From Poecilobothrus nobilitatus (Eukaryota; Arthropoda; Insecta; Diptera; Dolichopodidae): DNA of 64,000 nucleotides. Under the pieces are notes generated by a model that saw only the letters and a program-made list of their open reading frames with translations, did not search any database and was not told the DNA's origin. Where the stretch lies: contig OX352774.1 of NCBI GenBank assembly GCA_947095535.1, positions 234,261,825-234,325,824 of the forward strand. The letters run 5' to 3'. How positions within the stretch are numbered: position 1 is the first letter of the stretch; every line of letters starts with the position of its first letter. Positions 32,309-45,900 of this stretch are shown piece by piece. The translations under genes and the position numbers were made by a program.

Positions 32309-33243
32309 CAGAAGGAAATAAAGCCTAGAGCAATAAAATCTAATAGGCCTTATTTTGTATTTGAGTTGAGAAATAAGGCCTAATTCGTAAAATTTCTCGG
32401 TAGATGTTATTCCTCATTTCAAAGAGAATTACAGCCTATAGGCTTTATTTCACTTTAGAAATATTATATTATTATTATATTATTCGAATAACAAATTTGT
32501 AGCCTACTGTGAAATCCGAATATTTTTAACATGTTTCAAACAATTTTCTATATTCTGGTTAGCCCTGTGACCTTCGCGCCCTCCCTTATGAGCCACTTTT
32601 CGCCTCTGTCTTAGCGAATCCCTTCACAACTCCCTTCACACTACCCTTGAAGGAATTGGAGCTGCTGCTATTAGCTTTTTGCAAATTATTTATAAAAATT
32701 ATAGAAAAAGCTGTAATCCTGATTTTGTAACCAACTATAAAATCCCTTCTGTTTTAGAGTCCCGCATACTTACGTATATTCATATTTCGGAAAAAGCCGT
32801 AATCCAGATTTTTTAACCAACTCTAATAACTGAACTAAGTTTGACAAAATTATTACATTAAAAAGTGTAATAAGTTTGAATGTTGAATTTAAATGAAATT
32901 TTTTAATTTTTAACTTGTCGAACTTATTCTAACTTCATAACACTGACTGACAAACTTACGGAGTGAAATGTGCCAAAAAACAGTAAACATTTTATTACTT
33001 AAATAAGCTGAAATATATGAGAATTAAATTATGAAAGAAAAATATTAAAAAATATTATCATTGGAATAATAAATTACAATTAGGCTTTAATTCCATTATT
33101 TTAAAAAAATAATTAGGTCTTATTTCACATTGGAATGAAAAATAAAGCCTAATATGCGTAATTTCGCGATTTAGGCTTTATTTCCCATTTCAAAGTGAAA
33201 CAAGGCCTATTAGGCTTTATTGGTCTAGGCCTTATTTCTCCCC
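32309..33243. mobile_element. ~935-bp inverted-repeat element with 'AATAAGGCCTA' ends
   Basis: The left arm (about 32309-32470) carries GAAATAAAGCCTAGAGCAA, AATCTAATAGGCCTTATTTT and GAGAAATAAGGCCTAATTCG. The complement of the right arm (about 33080-33243) carries GAAATAAGGCCTAGACCAA and AATAAAGCCTAATAGGCC. The arms are roughly 150 bp and diverged, with the motif iterated inside each. The interior (32530-32830) is less A/T-rich, non-coding and has repeated AAAAAGC(T/C)GTAATCC words. The right end finishes in a C homopolymer of about nine bases. Confidence 0.65.
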
Positions 33244-34587
33244 CCCCCATCTACCGATCCATTAAATTGTTTTTGACATCGAAAAGTAGTACTAGTGTAA
33301 AAGATGATTCAGTACCTTTCCAATAACCTCAATTCTGTTGATTTCTAATAAATTTTATATTTTAGAAAATATTTGAATTTCAATGATTAACCAAAAATAA
33401 ATTCACAAAATTTTAAAAATGGTCTCCAAACCATTCTATGGGGATGAATATACCTGGGTATTTCTGTAGTTCAATTTTCATTATAAAACAAACCCAGAAG
33501 TATATACCATAAAACTCGACTATTGACTGCAAGATCTATATATATATATGGTTAATTAATATAATATGGTCAACTGATGTATATAATATGGTCAACTAAT
33601 ACTAATTATTCAAGAATTTCTAATTACTCTTACAAATAGTTTCGCAATATAATTTTTTTTTTCAATTAATATTCACTAATTAATAATAAAATCTTTGACT
33701 CGTGACTGTAATATTATATAGCCAATTTTCTTTTACAAAATATTTAAAATCAGTGTTTCACCAGTCAATATAAGACGTCTATACTTAACATAAAATCAAA
33801 CGGAAACGTTAATTTACCTACGAATTGAAATGAAAATGAGTTTTTCATTTTAAAATTCATTTTCATGAAATTTTGAATTAAGTCAGTTATTTTGATAAGG
33901 TTTCAGTAACCTAAAAACCATTCATTTCTAATGTATTGATTAAAAAGTCTCTGAATGTTGTTTTGAGTTACATAAATATTCAATTAAAAAAAAAAAAAAA
34001 ATTTAATTTATTTTTAATCCAATTTTTATTACCTTGAACCATTAAGGAACACAGATGTTGAGATACCAATATGAAATAAAAAGAAAAACCAACACTATTA
34101 TAAAATCTCATAATATGTACATTACAATTAAAAAGTAATATGCATAAATCAACAGTTCCAAGAAATACAAAAAAGAAAAAAAAAAAACTTTATAATCATT
34201 AAAAAAAGTAGTAAATATTTGTCATAAAAAACAACAAGATATTTTGCACATACATTACAGTCTTTATATTTTTTTTTTTATCATAAAAAGAATTTCTATC
34301 AGTTCAGCAGATTTTAAATTACAAAAGAAAAAAAAAAAATTTTATTTTTACATAAATTGAAAGTGTAATTAAATAATATGACAATTACGTCTATCTTTAG
34401 TGTAATTTAGGTTTAAAATAATAAATTTTTTCAATTATTCAACAATCATACAGTAGAAGTTCTGTTATAAATATTGTCTCATAATAAAATTAGTAATTGA
34501 ACGTGAATTGAGATCCAGTTCTAATAATAAAAATATTTCCTACATATTCCCACTTCCTATGCATTATCCATCATTCGACCGTTTATC
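33244..34587. other. A/T-rich stretch, nothing coding seen
   Basis: AT microsatellite at 33535-33550 and poly-A runs. No gene or recognised repeat. Confidence 0.5.
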
Positions 34588-35439
34588 GATTTCCAAAAAA
34601 ATTTTGAAAAAATGTGCTTATTAGTTTTTCTGTTCTGTACGTCTGTTTACTTCTGTCTGTACAAAACTTCTACACCGTTAACAATAGAGCAAATACCGAT
34701 AGTGCAAATTTTAACCATTGGTAGATCTCATAAGTAAAATAATTTTGTAGAACAACTTTTTCATGCAGCCCCATCCATTACGAAGCTACAGCCCCTCAAA
34801 CTTTGAGAAAGCCCTATTTTTAAATGCATATATCTTATGTTCTGCTTAAGATTTTTGAATCTGAAAACGTCTTTCGACAGGTATTTCTTTTACCTTTGTA
34901 AATTAATATCAAAATTATACAATTTTTTTAAATTTAGTATTTAAATTTACCGTTATGTGAAAACCAAATTTTGCATTATTTTTCTACTTTCATAACTCCG
35001 GCACGCTTTTAGATAGAGGCTTGGAATTTTGAGGCAAGAAAGAACTTTTAGAATTAGTATAAGTTTGCTCAGAAATTTTTTTGGACCACCCCCTGTTTAT
35101 GACCTATTAGGGCTTAAAAATTGAAAATTTGCTATTTTTAAACACCTGTAACTTAGGAACCTGTACAAATATTACTTCGGCAAGACATAACAATTAAAGC
35201 TTCAGTAATATATTTTTACGTGTGTTAATTAATGATTTTTCTTATTTATAAAGGGTTCCGGACTTACAGCCCCTCAAAATTCCAGAAAAGTCCTATTTTC
35301 GCATATTTTTTTATTACAAAAAATTTCTTAATTTTTAAATTTTCAAATTTTTGTGCAAGTCACAATTCTAAACAGTTTGTATTGTATTTTGGAAATGTGC
35401 GCTTTTAAAAACCGTTGGTTTACATTCTACCTTGTTTTA
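34588..35439 (-). mobile_element. S-family repeat, one internal unit (b)
   Basis: It lies in reverse orientation. The tail side is at 34588 (ATTTCCAAAAAAATTTTGAA then TCTGTTTAC-like words), and the head side is at 35385-35439 (GGAAATGTGCGCTTTTAAAA then GGTTTACATTCTACCTTG). Only the type b unit (GACCACCCCCTGTTTATGA in this orientation) is present, which makes it the shortest near-complete copy. The plus frame 35353-35535 reads through its head and shares a meaningless peptide with other copies. Confidence 0.75.
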
Positions 35440-36009
35440 GCATATCTTCCATATGACCGTTTTTTAGCATATCGTCCTTCTTATCCATTATATACTTGTG
35501 GTAAGAAGAGAGAGACTTATAAACCGAATATTTGAGCGATTATCAAGCAAATTGTCGAATTTTTCAAATTTTCGCAACCCATAAATTTTTTTGTTAATTC
35601 TTTAAAATCAAATATACACTCTATGATTCTTCTGTAGAAAATCGGGAGGTAAATGAAAATTGATGATGTGAAATATAAAATATGTATTTTGGTTAAAATT
35701 ATTTTGAGGAAATAATGTAACTCATGTAAAATAATATAAAAATTGCGTAAGGGCGATGTAACAATTTACTAAAAGAGGAATCTATTAAAAATAATTTTAG
35801 CTAAAATGTTTTCTAAAATTTAAATATGTAATTTCGTTATTGATGTGGGTATTAAAAAGCTGGGTATACTGAACGAAAATTACTACTTATACAACACAAA
35901 CCTACTTGTCCAATAATATGATAGGGATGATTAAATTTTACGAAGGGGAACTGATGATAAGTAAATAATAATAATGTTAATAATTATTACAAATACTAAT
36001 AAGAGCAGC
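35440..36009. other. A/T-rich spacer
   Basis: No gene or recognised repeat is seen. Confidence 0.4.
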
Positions 36010-36361
36010 TGCTATACAGTGACAGTCAATTTACTTTACCTTATGCCTTCAATTATTACCTGAAGATGTTATATATTACTGCATATTCTAACTATTGATG
36101 GCTATTTTCATTGATAGCAAAATATAAATAATAATAGACGGATTGACTCACTTCACTCACTATTCAACGTTTCTGCATCCTTGTCCTATTTTCTCCTATC
36201 ACTACCTACTTCCTAGACAATATACTACTTTAGCAGTTAGGGGTTTCATTCCATTATATTGACTAAAGGGGGAAGTGGGATTAGTCAATAAGTGTCTGAA
36301 ACTTCAATGGAATATTCTTGATGTCTTTGGAAAATTCCCATCTTTCTTAGGGGAAAAAAAA
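36010..36361 (+). mobile_element. R-family poly-A-tailed retroelement fragment
   Basis: It shares with 47205-47624 the order TAACTRTTGATGGCTAT, GRCGGATT, TTTCYGCATCCTTGTCCTAT and GATTCCCATCT-like words, ending in poly-A (36352-36361). The copy at 51621-51940 is the same family inverted. It is non-coding in all frames. It is likely the 3' untranslated end of a non-LTR element or a long SINE. Confidence 0.65.
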
Positions 36362-37959
36362 TGATTCACTTTTCTGTCATGAATAGAGTTGCCAAGTGTA
36401 AAATAAAACACAAAATATCCAAGGCTTTTTAATTTCGATAAAAAATTAATATCACTAACTAATTAATATACTTCTGAACTTTCTAGATCTTATTTAATTT
36501 CCTGAATTTTAATGTTTCATGTTTAGTTCAAAATTTCACTTAACTATGTTCGATTTTTACATAATATCAGTAATACTCCAGGTTAAGTATTAGATTTCAT
36601 TATTAACAGTACAACAAAGTTTATGTATGTTATGTAAAATGTCAACTACAGTATCAGACCCGTTTTCTAAATAAAGGAAAGCTCGTTAAATTCCATTAAT
36701 TACTCAAATTCTATTAAATAAAAAAATGTTTAACAGATCAATAATTATCAATTTTGGTTAGTACAAAAAATAGAATTTGACATTTCGAACATTCAGAGTC
36801 CCACCTAAAACAATGAAATTTTTTTTTTATTTTTTGAATATAAATACTCGTAGTTTAAGTATTAAACACAGCTAAGTATACTTTTTGTTTCATTTTAATA
36901 AAAAATTAATTTAATAAAAAAAAAAATATCTCCGTATCCCCCCTTCATGCAGAACCCAACATTTTATTAATCTCTATATTTTTGCATTTTTTTATCAGTT
37001 GTTAATTTGCATAACAAATTAGCACGAAATAATAAATATTTGTTTTGGTTTTTTTTCTTTGTACAACCACAAATACTATACAACCATAACATACCATAAG
37101 AACCATACAACCAACCATATAACAACCATATATACTATATATAGTTTCTTTATTGTATATACTATATAGTTTTTTTATGGTACAATGTTATTATAACATT
37201 TTGGTCATACTTTTTTCTTGAATCCACATTTTGTCATTTTTCTTCCTACCTGTATATAAATTGTCAATATTTATATGTGTGGATAGTGTATAAAATAAAA
37301 TAATCATTTTCCAAGTTGTCTGTTAAAATGTTATCAAAATGATTAGTGTGTGATCTATAATTAAATAAAAAAAATAAACAAAAAATTTCATAAACTGTAA
37401 TACAAGTTAAAATCTCCTGGTATTATAAAATTATAACAGACAAGTAATGTTTGTCTGTTATAACATAACAGTAATGCTTCTAAATATTTAGATCTCAAAA
37501 TACCGATTGAAAGAAATATGTAACTTAACCTTATCCTATCAATGTATTTACATGTGTGTTGTCATTACAAGAAAACTATTTTTTTTTTTAAGAAATAACC
37601 GTTTCAAGATTTTATCGAAAATATTTTTGATATGGTAACGAAACAAACACACAGTGGAACTTATATTTAAAGTCACAAATTAAATTTTTTGAATTATTTC
37701 TGATTAAAAATGATACATACTCGTAAATAAAATTATGTTTTATTTGTTTTAGTTTAAAATGTTAACATGAAAATCGTCTTTCTCTTTTTTTTTTTCCATC
37801 TTTTTTCATTTTCATTTGACATATTTTGAAATTATTGAAATTGAAGGTGTAAAACTAAAACATAAGGTAATGTCCAAAATTAAAGATTTTAAAATTGCAC
37901 GTTTTCAGAAAGGCAATAAAAAGCATTTTAGAATGGTAGAATGAAACAGAGAATTTTCA
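36362..37959. other. A/T-rich stretch, small CAACCATA repeat
   Basis: The word ACAACCATA recurs between 37065 and 37130. Otherwise no gene or family repeat is seen. Confidence 0.45.
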
Positions 37960-38362
37960 ACTTTAGATCTTTAATAGCTTTTAAACAAGAAAAAGAACAA
38001 TATTTTTTTCTAATGAAACTTATGCTAATTTCTTAAGATCTTGCTCATCTTAAAATTTCAAAGTTTTGACTCAAAGCGTTCCGATCTGATGTGTTTAGAT
38101 TGAAAAAAATATTAAGCAGATCTGAGATATAAACTTGTTAAAACAGGCCTTTCTGCAACTTTGGCGGGTGTAGCTTCGTAATGGGCCACAACATTCATTT
38201 TCTAATAAAACTTATCCGTGCGGTTGAAATTTTATAGCCCGATATCTTAAACGGAGTTGAAGGTTTGTAAATAGACGGATGGGCGGACGGACTGAGGGGG
38301 TGAAATTAATAAACAAATGTTTTAATTTTCTTTTCTTTTTTTGTGCTAAATGTGCTAAAAAC
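37960..38362 (+). repeat. diverged S-family 3' fragment
   Basis: The order matches the tail half of S elements: AACTTATGCTAATTTCTTAAG, AGATTGAAAAAAATATTAAGC, GGCGGGTGTAGCTTCGTAATG, GTTTGTAAATAGACGGAT with GGGCGGACGGAC, then TGTGCTAAAAACAG. The upstream limit is not clear. Confidence 0.55.
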
Positions 38363-38599
38363 AGTTAATATTCTTTTGGTTTTATTGATAATGATTTAAC
38401 AGCGAGTTTATATTTAGATATTTCTATTGTATGACGATTGCATTTCTATGTAGGAAGATGAAATTATTATGTTTTGCATAATAATTTTTAGCACATTATT
38501 ATCAAAAAATTTTAAAAAATTTACTTATTTTTTTTACTCTACACTTACATTACAGCCTTTCAATGTTGGTATAAAATAAATTAAAAAAAATTTACTTAA

Positions 38600-39035
38600 A
38601 TTGCTAAAACTTCAAGTATATCCTGTTATACTGGATATTTTTTTAGACTGAAAATGCCAAGCAATTATGCCAAGTTAAAAGTTTTAAACCTTGAGAATAG
38701 GAAGATCTTTAAAAATAACATATTCTAAGTTACTTCAAACATTTTTTTTTTGTTTCTTCCTTGTTTGAGGGCGTCTCGAAGTTTGATATGAGAGCGCCTC
38801 GAAGTCGGAAATATTTCAAAGTTCGTTTCAAAATTTGTTAACAAACTTTTGTTTATTATTATATATAGGTTTTGACTTAAAATATAAAAAAAATATCTCT
38901 TTAATTTTGCTAATTTTCTTGATTTTAAAGAATCATTGAAAAATTATATATTTTGACTATGGCTAAGGGCTACAATGATCCTTTTTAATTTTCTTTTGGA
39001 AATGTGCATATTTTAAAACCTTTGCTTATCTTTAC
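38600..39035 (-). repeat. diverged S/E-superfamily fragment, reverse orientation
   Basis: AAGTATATCCTGTTATAC and ACTGAAAATGCCAAGCAATTA parallel AAGGTATATCTTCATTTTG and GAAAACGCCAAACGATTA of the E elements. The right end reads TTTTGGAAATGTGCATATTT then AAAACCTTTGC, the complement of an S-type head. A 25-base local duplication (GGCGTCTCGAAG / GCGCCTCGAAG) lies near 38770-38800. Confidence 0.45.
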
Positions 39036-40047
39036 TGTAAGTATTTTGTTGAGAAATGTAATTTTTAAATACAAAAATTTAATATTTTTAGTCTTGCTTT
39101 ATTTTTTTTATTATTGACTTTAGAGGATGGTGTATAGGTAACAAATAAAAGGTACTGATTTTAACACAAAGTAAAAACATTTAAGTTCAATATTATTTAT
39201 AAATGGTGAACTGAAAATGGCATTTAATAATGTAGGGAAACACTTTAACTAATATGTAGTAATAAGTTATATTGTGTTAACATGTTATGGAGTATGTTAA
39301 GAAAATCTAATTTACTTAATAGATATTATCAAAAGAAAAAAATATGAAAAACTAAATAATATTAATTTGAAAATAGTCCACTCCTCATTTATATAAAGAT
39401 AATTTATATGAAGATATGAAGATAATTATTCCACAAATCCTTTTTTATTTTTCAATATCAGATCATTGAACTTAAATCTTTTTCCATTAGGTATAGGATA
39501 AATTATTTTTAATGTAGATATTTTTTAAATATAGCTATGCAGTATTATTCAAACACAATCTATTTTATAAGTAGATATATTATGGTATTAAAAATTTTTA
39601 AAATAAAAAGTCCACAAACCTTTTTTTGATCTTATTGATCATTTTTATAAATTTTTTAAATTTATTGGTAATTTTGTTCCTTGGACATTATACTGCATGA
39701 ACGATTAGTATAATATTGGTTTAGTTTTATTAGCTTTCAGTGGCAATGGCAATCATCATTACGGTTTAAAATGTTTTTGGAAAATTGATTATCGCAACTA
39801 AGTAGAAACTTTCGAATTTCTATTTAAAGATGATGAAAAATTAATGATACTTATTGTGGAAATTTAAAAGCCAGTTCTAAAAATTGAATTAATTTTTAAG
39901 TGTAAAAAATTTTTAGAAAGGTACAGCACTATTTCCGTAGTATATCTAATTACTTCTCCATTACATTCTTTCTTTTACAGTGTTGTAGAAAGCTCAAATG
40001 TCGACACAACTTTTCACTCATCTTAAATTTTCAATTAGCTCATACCT
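39036..40047. other. A/T-rich stretch, nothing coding seen
   Basis: No exon-like frame or family repeat is recognised. Confidence 0.45.
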
Positions 40048-40205
40048 TGAGCTGTTTACATAAATGCATCCGTTCATCTAACTCAAATATTAAGCTACCT
40101 AATACTTTAAGAGAAACGCATGAGTCCACTCTTTGAACTAATCTCAAATAAGCTAACTTTGAGCGATATACATAACCTCTCTCGTTGATCTAACTCAAAT
40201 GTCAC
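40048..40205. repeat. degenerate tandem repeat (TCTAACTCAAAT word)
   Basis: Two similar segments about 115-120 bases apart read GAGCTGTTTACATAAATGC...CATCTAACTCAAAT and GAGCGATATACATAACCTC...GATCTAACTCAAAT, with further CTCATC/CTCAAAT words between. It is probably a decayed minisatellite or element end. Confidence 0.4.
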
Positions 40206-40893
40206 CAACTCATTTAAAACTCTGTTCTTTAAGGAAGATTTTTTCTAAATAGTTTACATAAACGAATGTTTTGTGTGATGACAAATTGTTTTCTATTTTA
40301 CTCATAAAAAATGTGGCTTTCAAGCAACCTTTAAAGAAATTTTTAGAAAATATTCTTATATTTTGATCGTCTACAAACAATAGATAAAAAAATGTTCGGT
40401 TAAAAAAACATATCTCCATTAAGGTTATACTTTTGTTTTAAAATATTGTATGAGTATTGCACCATTGCAAAGCCTACTGAAAAGTCCAAGTAATGTTGTA
40501 CGACGAAATACTCCCAAAATTTTGATAATAGATAAAAGTTAAATTCATCGAATTATTTATGAAAAATTACATATAAACGTCATAAAGGTCACCTTACATT
40601 TCCTGTAACTTATACTACTATCAAAGGGAATAAATAAAATATTTTTAATTATAAAATTATATTATAATTAGCTAGTTTGATGCTTAACGGTTTACAGTAA
40701 GCCATAATATGTAAAAACAAGGTAGCCTACAAACAATTTTGAATAATACATTCCTCTTGTCTTCGTATCTGTTTATTAAATAATTTTTAGGAAGAATAAA
40801 CACTAACAGTAGTGAGATTTGTGATGTTTTTACACTTAAAAAAGATTCTGTTTATTTACATATTCTCATTCATAAAATAAATCTAAATTAACT
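40206..40893. other. A/T-rich spacer
   Basis: The minus open frame 40210-40419 has no domain and is not called. No other feature is seen. Confidence 0.4.
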
Positions 40894-41090
40894 GCGGCCT
40901 CGGTGGCCTAGTTGGTAAGAGCTTATAAAATGCTGTAAACGCTGTAAACACAGAGGGATTGTGGGTTCGAATACCACACACGACGTAAAAGTTATTCCCC
41001 CTTACGACATTTACAGTCATGTCTGAACAAGAAAGGCTGTGTAATTTCCTGTTCACATTATGGGGCAGAGAAATGCATTTAAAAAAAAAC
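40894..41090 (+). mobile_element. SINE family A copy, full length
   Basis: The head GCGGCCTCGGTGGCCTAGTT contains the A box (TGGCCTAGTTGG), and a B-box-like GGTTCGAATACC follows near 40964. The body is TTATTCCCCCTTACGACATT, the AAGAAAGGCTGTGTAATTTC segment and GGGGCAGAGAAATGCATT, and the copy closes with a poly-A tail. A duplicated GCTGTAAAC word lies in the anticodon region. This is one of the two best copies for defining the family. Confidence 0.85.
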
Positions 41091-42747
41091 TTACCTTAAT
41101 TAATACAAAATTAGAGGACCATCTAAAATACTTTTATATTTTTTCAAAAATATACATACATACATACATATATTATGTGTATATATGAAAATATATTTAT
41201 GCTAATAGGTATTTTTACCAACATTTCTAAAAATATTCTCAATCTTATATTAAGGATATAAATTATCTATAATTAAATTTATAGATTTTATAGATATAGA
41301 TAAAATTTATAGATTTTTATTTTTAGATCCATTAGACACAGTGTGAATTTCAAATTTATTTTTAACTAAAAATTAACACAAATTTTCTTTTAACTTTTAA
41401 TTTCAATATTATCTGAAAATAAAATTTATATAGCAATAATCACGTTCTAGGTCATATAAATTTTTAAGATCCTTTTATCCTCATAAAAAGTTTTCTATTT
41501 TAAAAATTTTATTGTTTAAAAACAGAAAACAGAGACTGGACAGTTAAAGAGCAATAATATCTATAATCTTAAAAATAATAAAATTGAACAATATTTACAC
41601 TGTTCCAGATATATGTTCACATTATTATGTTTAAATGTATATAGTTCTATTATATAACATCTATCTATTACATATACATGTATCACGTACTAAATATAAA
41701 AATCATTTATTAGAGAGTAGTCTAACCGACACAATAATAATAAAAACAAATATTTCCAACATTAATCCTTATGTTTGCTTAGCATAAAACAGGATCAATT
41801 CCTAAAATCGATCGTTCCAAATCTCTTGGAATAAAATACTAAAAAAATGTTGTATATTTTAAAGAATGTTCATCATAGCTGTATCATGGTTGAAGTAAGG
41901 TATGAAGAATAGTCAATTAACGAAAATGCCTACCACTGTAACATTTGAAGACTGTGTGACTCACTCTGGAAATATTAATAAATTATTGACTTGTAACCTG
42001 CCTGTTTTCAAAATGTATTTTGAACTTGCCTGTTGTAAATGTAAATGTAAGGAGCTGTCAATTTTTAAAAGTAGGTTATTGACATTCAAAATGTTTTTCC
42101 AACAACTATTTAAACCGACTCAATAAGCCCACTATAATTCACTAGACAGTGTCTTGTAAAAACAATTGTAAGGCTTCGGATATTTTTAAAACAAATTTTT
42201 TGGTTAAAAATTTTAAGAAACATTTTTATAAAAAAATTAATCTTTTTGTAGGACCAAATAAAGGCAGTTAGCATTCTTAAATAGCCCTTTAACTGATTTT
42301 AAAAAATTTTTTTTTGAAACCAAATAATTAATGGGATAGTATACCTATATCTGAGTAAATTTTTATGTTTATCAGGTTTAACGTTTATATATTATTTAGT
42401 TTTTAATTTAATTAATTGATTAGATATATAATGGCATCTTAAGGAGTATTAAAATGGGAATCTTAATATAACTAAATTCGGGTTCGTTCATAACTAACAC
42501 TAACATTCTGTAGATGGTATTCCATATCTGTATTCGAAATTTAAGGATGTCAATTTGTATATAATATGGATGAATTCAAAAGAAAATTAAACATTTGTCT
42601 TCAATCAATTGAATCCATTCCCATACATTTTCAAGTTCAAACAGTTTTTTTTTTTTCTTTATAAAGGTATAAAATACAAAATCACCACCTTATAAATATT
42701 TTCAATATATAACGTTTTACAACGGCTTCAGTTTAAATACAACTAGT
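41091..42747. other. A/T-rich stretch with (ATAC)n microsatellite
   Basis: A run of ATAC units occurs at 41151-41172. The plus frame 41902-42126 contains Cys-Lys repeats from GTAAATGTAAATGTAA and has no domain. No gene is supported. Confidence 0.45.
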
Positions 42748-42943
42748 ATTTTTTTTTTTTTTCACATAAATGTGGATAGGAAATTACACAGTCTTTCCTG
42801 TTCAGGTGTGGCTGTAAATGTTGTAAAGTGGAATAACTCTTACGGCGTGTATGGGATTTTAACCCAAATTCCCTCGGTGTTTACAGCGTATTTTATACGC
42901 TCTTACCTACTAGTAAAAAGATGCCCCCACCGAGACCCCCTAG
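42748..42943 (-). mobile_element. SINE family A copy with probable short target duplication
   Basis: The minus head is at the right end (GGGGTCTCGGTGGGGGCA complement, 42923-42943). The B-box region is degraded. The body shows the complement of GGCTGTGTAATTTCCTATCC, and the tail is the T-run 42749-42762. CTAGTA occurs on both sides (…AACTAGTATTT at the left, CCCTAGTAAAT at the right), a plausible 6-base target duplication. Confidence 0.75.
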
Positions 42944-45900
42944 TAAATAATATGGTAACATAAAATGTAACCTGAAAAAGGGTAATTAATGTTATTACAA
43001 ATATGACAGTAATAAGTCAGGAAAAAAATCTTTTTGTTCGATGAAGGAAATCTTAATTTATGTTTATTATAAAATAGTTATATGATGGGTTCAAAATAAT
43101 TTTAATTCATGTGAAAGAGAGAATTTTTTTTTTCATTTTTGTATTATTAAAATATAAAAATCTCTAAATCTGGCCTAATTTCAGATTTCTATCTCTCTTT
43201 ATGAATTTACAAACACATAGCTATATATTCTATTTTCCTATTCCTATATTTTGGCTTATTCTTTTTATGTTTAATCCAAAAAGGTCAATCGATGTTTATT
43301 ATTTCGAGATCATTATTAGTCATATTATTTGTTATAAACATATGATTATGTGGTTTATATGGAAGTTTTTAATGATTAGTTTTTTTTGGTTTTTATCAGT
43401 TTTAACAGAGAAATTAAAAAATTTCTGATTCTTGTTATTATTATTAGTATTGTTATTGTTATTAGTATTAGTTGCCTTTTTACATATACATTACATAACA
43501 TATTTGAATATATACATTACATAACATGTAACATAACATTTATACATATATTTAAATTTTTAGCATTTTTAAGTCAGTGATGGAGTAATTTTCATTTGTG
43601 GAATTACCTTACAGCATATTAAGGGTTTCTACTTTAAGAATGTAAGTCATTAAAGGTGTTAAACAAAAATCTTAGCGGTTTTTTTTAAATTATGTTCGAA
43701 ATTAAGAAGAGTGTAGAGTAGAATTCATCAACTCTAATATACCTGTCCGTACAAACATAATATATACGAGTATATATATAAATTAATAATCTTTTTGAAA
43801 ATTTACGATATATAGTTTGATTAAGGGTACTGAGATTTATGTAAATTTCGCAATTGTATGATAACTACTTGAACCTGCTTTTCTAAATCAACAAAAAAAT
43901 TCCAAAAAGATAGTTGGCATGAAACTTAACTACTTTTGACAAAATTTCAGATATCTAGCTTAATTTGACAATGAAAAATAAAATTATAAGAGCTTAAAAA
44001 TCCTCGCTCCATTATTTTTGAAGTTAACATATCGATAGTAGAATGGACGTACATAACTAAATCAACTCATAATTCGATGCTGAGCAATAATACATAATAT
44101 TCTTTTCCATATCTATTTTGTCTCATTTAAGGTGCTACAAATGTAACGGCAAATTTATTGTTCCCTTGAACTCCGGATTCATACGGATATAAAAAGTCAG
44201 TTCAAAGTAACATTCTACAGTTAAAAGTATAATACGCCTTCTTGCAAACAAATTTATGAATTTGTGGTCTAGAAATTCTACTGTAAAATACTGAAAAGTT
44301 TTCTAATTTTTTCAATACATAATAAAGAAAAATATAAAACATCCCCAATCATCAACAATCAACAGTTTGTACACCACTGCACTAAATATAGAAGAAATTT
44401 TACTATGAACAATAATAAAGTTATTATTAGCAATGCATCCTTCCGATTTTATTATTTTTTTGTTATATACCTAACACTAAATTTAATAGGTATATGATAT
44501 TTATGTTATATATTATATACCTATAAAAAAATGCTGAATTTTTAACACAAAATAATATTCAAAACAAAAAAATAAAAATAAAAGGATAAAATAAAAAATA
44601 TTTTCTCTTAAATTTTTGTAAATCATGACTAAAAGTGTCAGCATCATAAATTAAAGATATCTTTTTTGGGTCCTTACTAGTATATACCTATTAATATATC
44701 TGAAATATTACAGAATTTATTAACTCACTTGAATATTTTTATTATATATACTTTGATTTAAGATTTTATTCAACAACTGAATGGATCATTGATTTTTTTT
44801 AGAAACAAATATTGAAATAAATCTTTCAAAGTTGATTTAGAAATGAGCGTGAAAATGAGTTAAATAACCAGTCATCTGCTAACATACAACAAATATTACT
44901 TGGATAATACAACAGAATCAGTATAGCTACAAATATTTAATATAGCCTGTTTTTTTTGCAAAAAAAAAAAACATTTTCAAAGTTCCAGGTTCTTTTAATG
45001 GAATTTAATTAATTAAAGCTGGAACCTTCAAGAATATTTTCTTCTACAAAATAATATCATAAACCCGTAGTTTTGTACAGCTTAATAAAATGTTTGGTCT
45101 ATTTAAATATCAAAAATACTTCCCAGAAATCCTTACATTAATCCTATATTTATTTAATCCTTGCACAAATAAATTGTATCCTTTAGTTTTTCTTAATATA
45201 ATTTGTAATATTGAGCCACAATTTGAATATTAAAAAACCTGGGTTTATAGTACATAATTTCAAAGTCGGGCTCTAAAGGATATTGATTTTGAATTGTATA
45301 TAGGTTAACAATAAAAGTAACCATTAAAAACAAGGTCAAGAAAGGTCAAAAACTCAATTCAATTTTTTTCTTTTTGTATTTTTGTTAACAACTTTTTTTT
45401 TGTTTTCTAAGAAATTTTAAACATTAATCAAATGAAATACTGTAAAAAATTTTTAAATTTGAATCATTTCGAAAGGATAGTGTTTCTACTTTTAAAGATA
45501 TTTTATAGGCGGATTACAATATTATAAAAAGATTTCTTTATATGTCAAATAAATGTATTAAAAGCGATACAATGATCTTAAATGTATAAAAGCAAGGATA
45601 TAAGGATAATAAAAATAAAAATAAAAAAAAACATCATAAGTTCTTTTAAATTCTTCAATTGATTTTCAATATATATTTAATTATTTTGAAATCATTTTAG
45701 ATCTTTTTAAACAATAAAGAAAAGATTAAAAAATCAAAAGTAATGAAAATAAAAAGTTTTTGAATTCAACCTATAAAAACTATAAATATTATTTAGATCA
45801 AAATATGGGGGCTAATGAACTAACTGCAAAGTCACTAACCCCCAAAATACAAATAAGAACCAATTTTTGGACGTTATTTCATTATGAAACCATAATATTT

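Noticed and set aside
40210..40419. 69-codon minus frame with a fairly normal residue mix
   Set aside because: It ends in A/T noise, overlaps a degenerate repeat boundary and has no domain or context.
41902..42126. Cysteine-containing 74-codon frame (…CCKCKCK…)
   Set aside because: The Cys-Lys run derives from a local GTAAAT repeat. There is no signal peptide, splice context or family match.
43201..43580. Two overlapping hydrophobic plus frames that might be membrane proteins
   Set aside because: The composition is what A/T-rich DNA gives by chance (Ile, Phe, Leu, Tyr). There is no promoter, splice or domain evidence.
44188..44205. TATA box plus initiator near TATAAAAAGTCAGTT
   Set aside because: The initiator-like word follows within a few bases instead of about 25-30, and no exon lies downstream.
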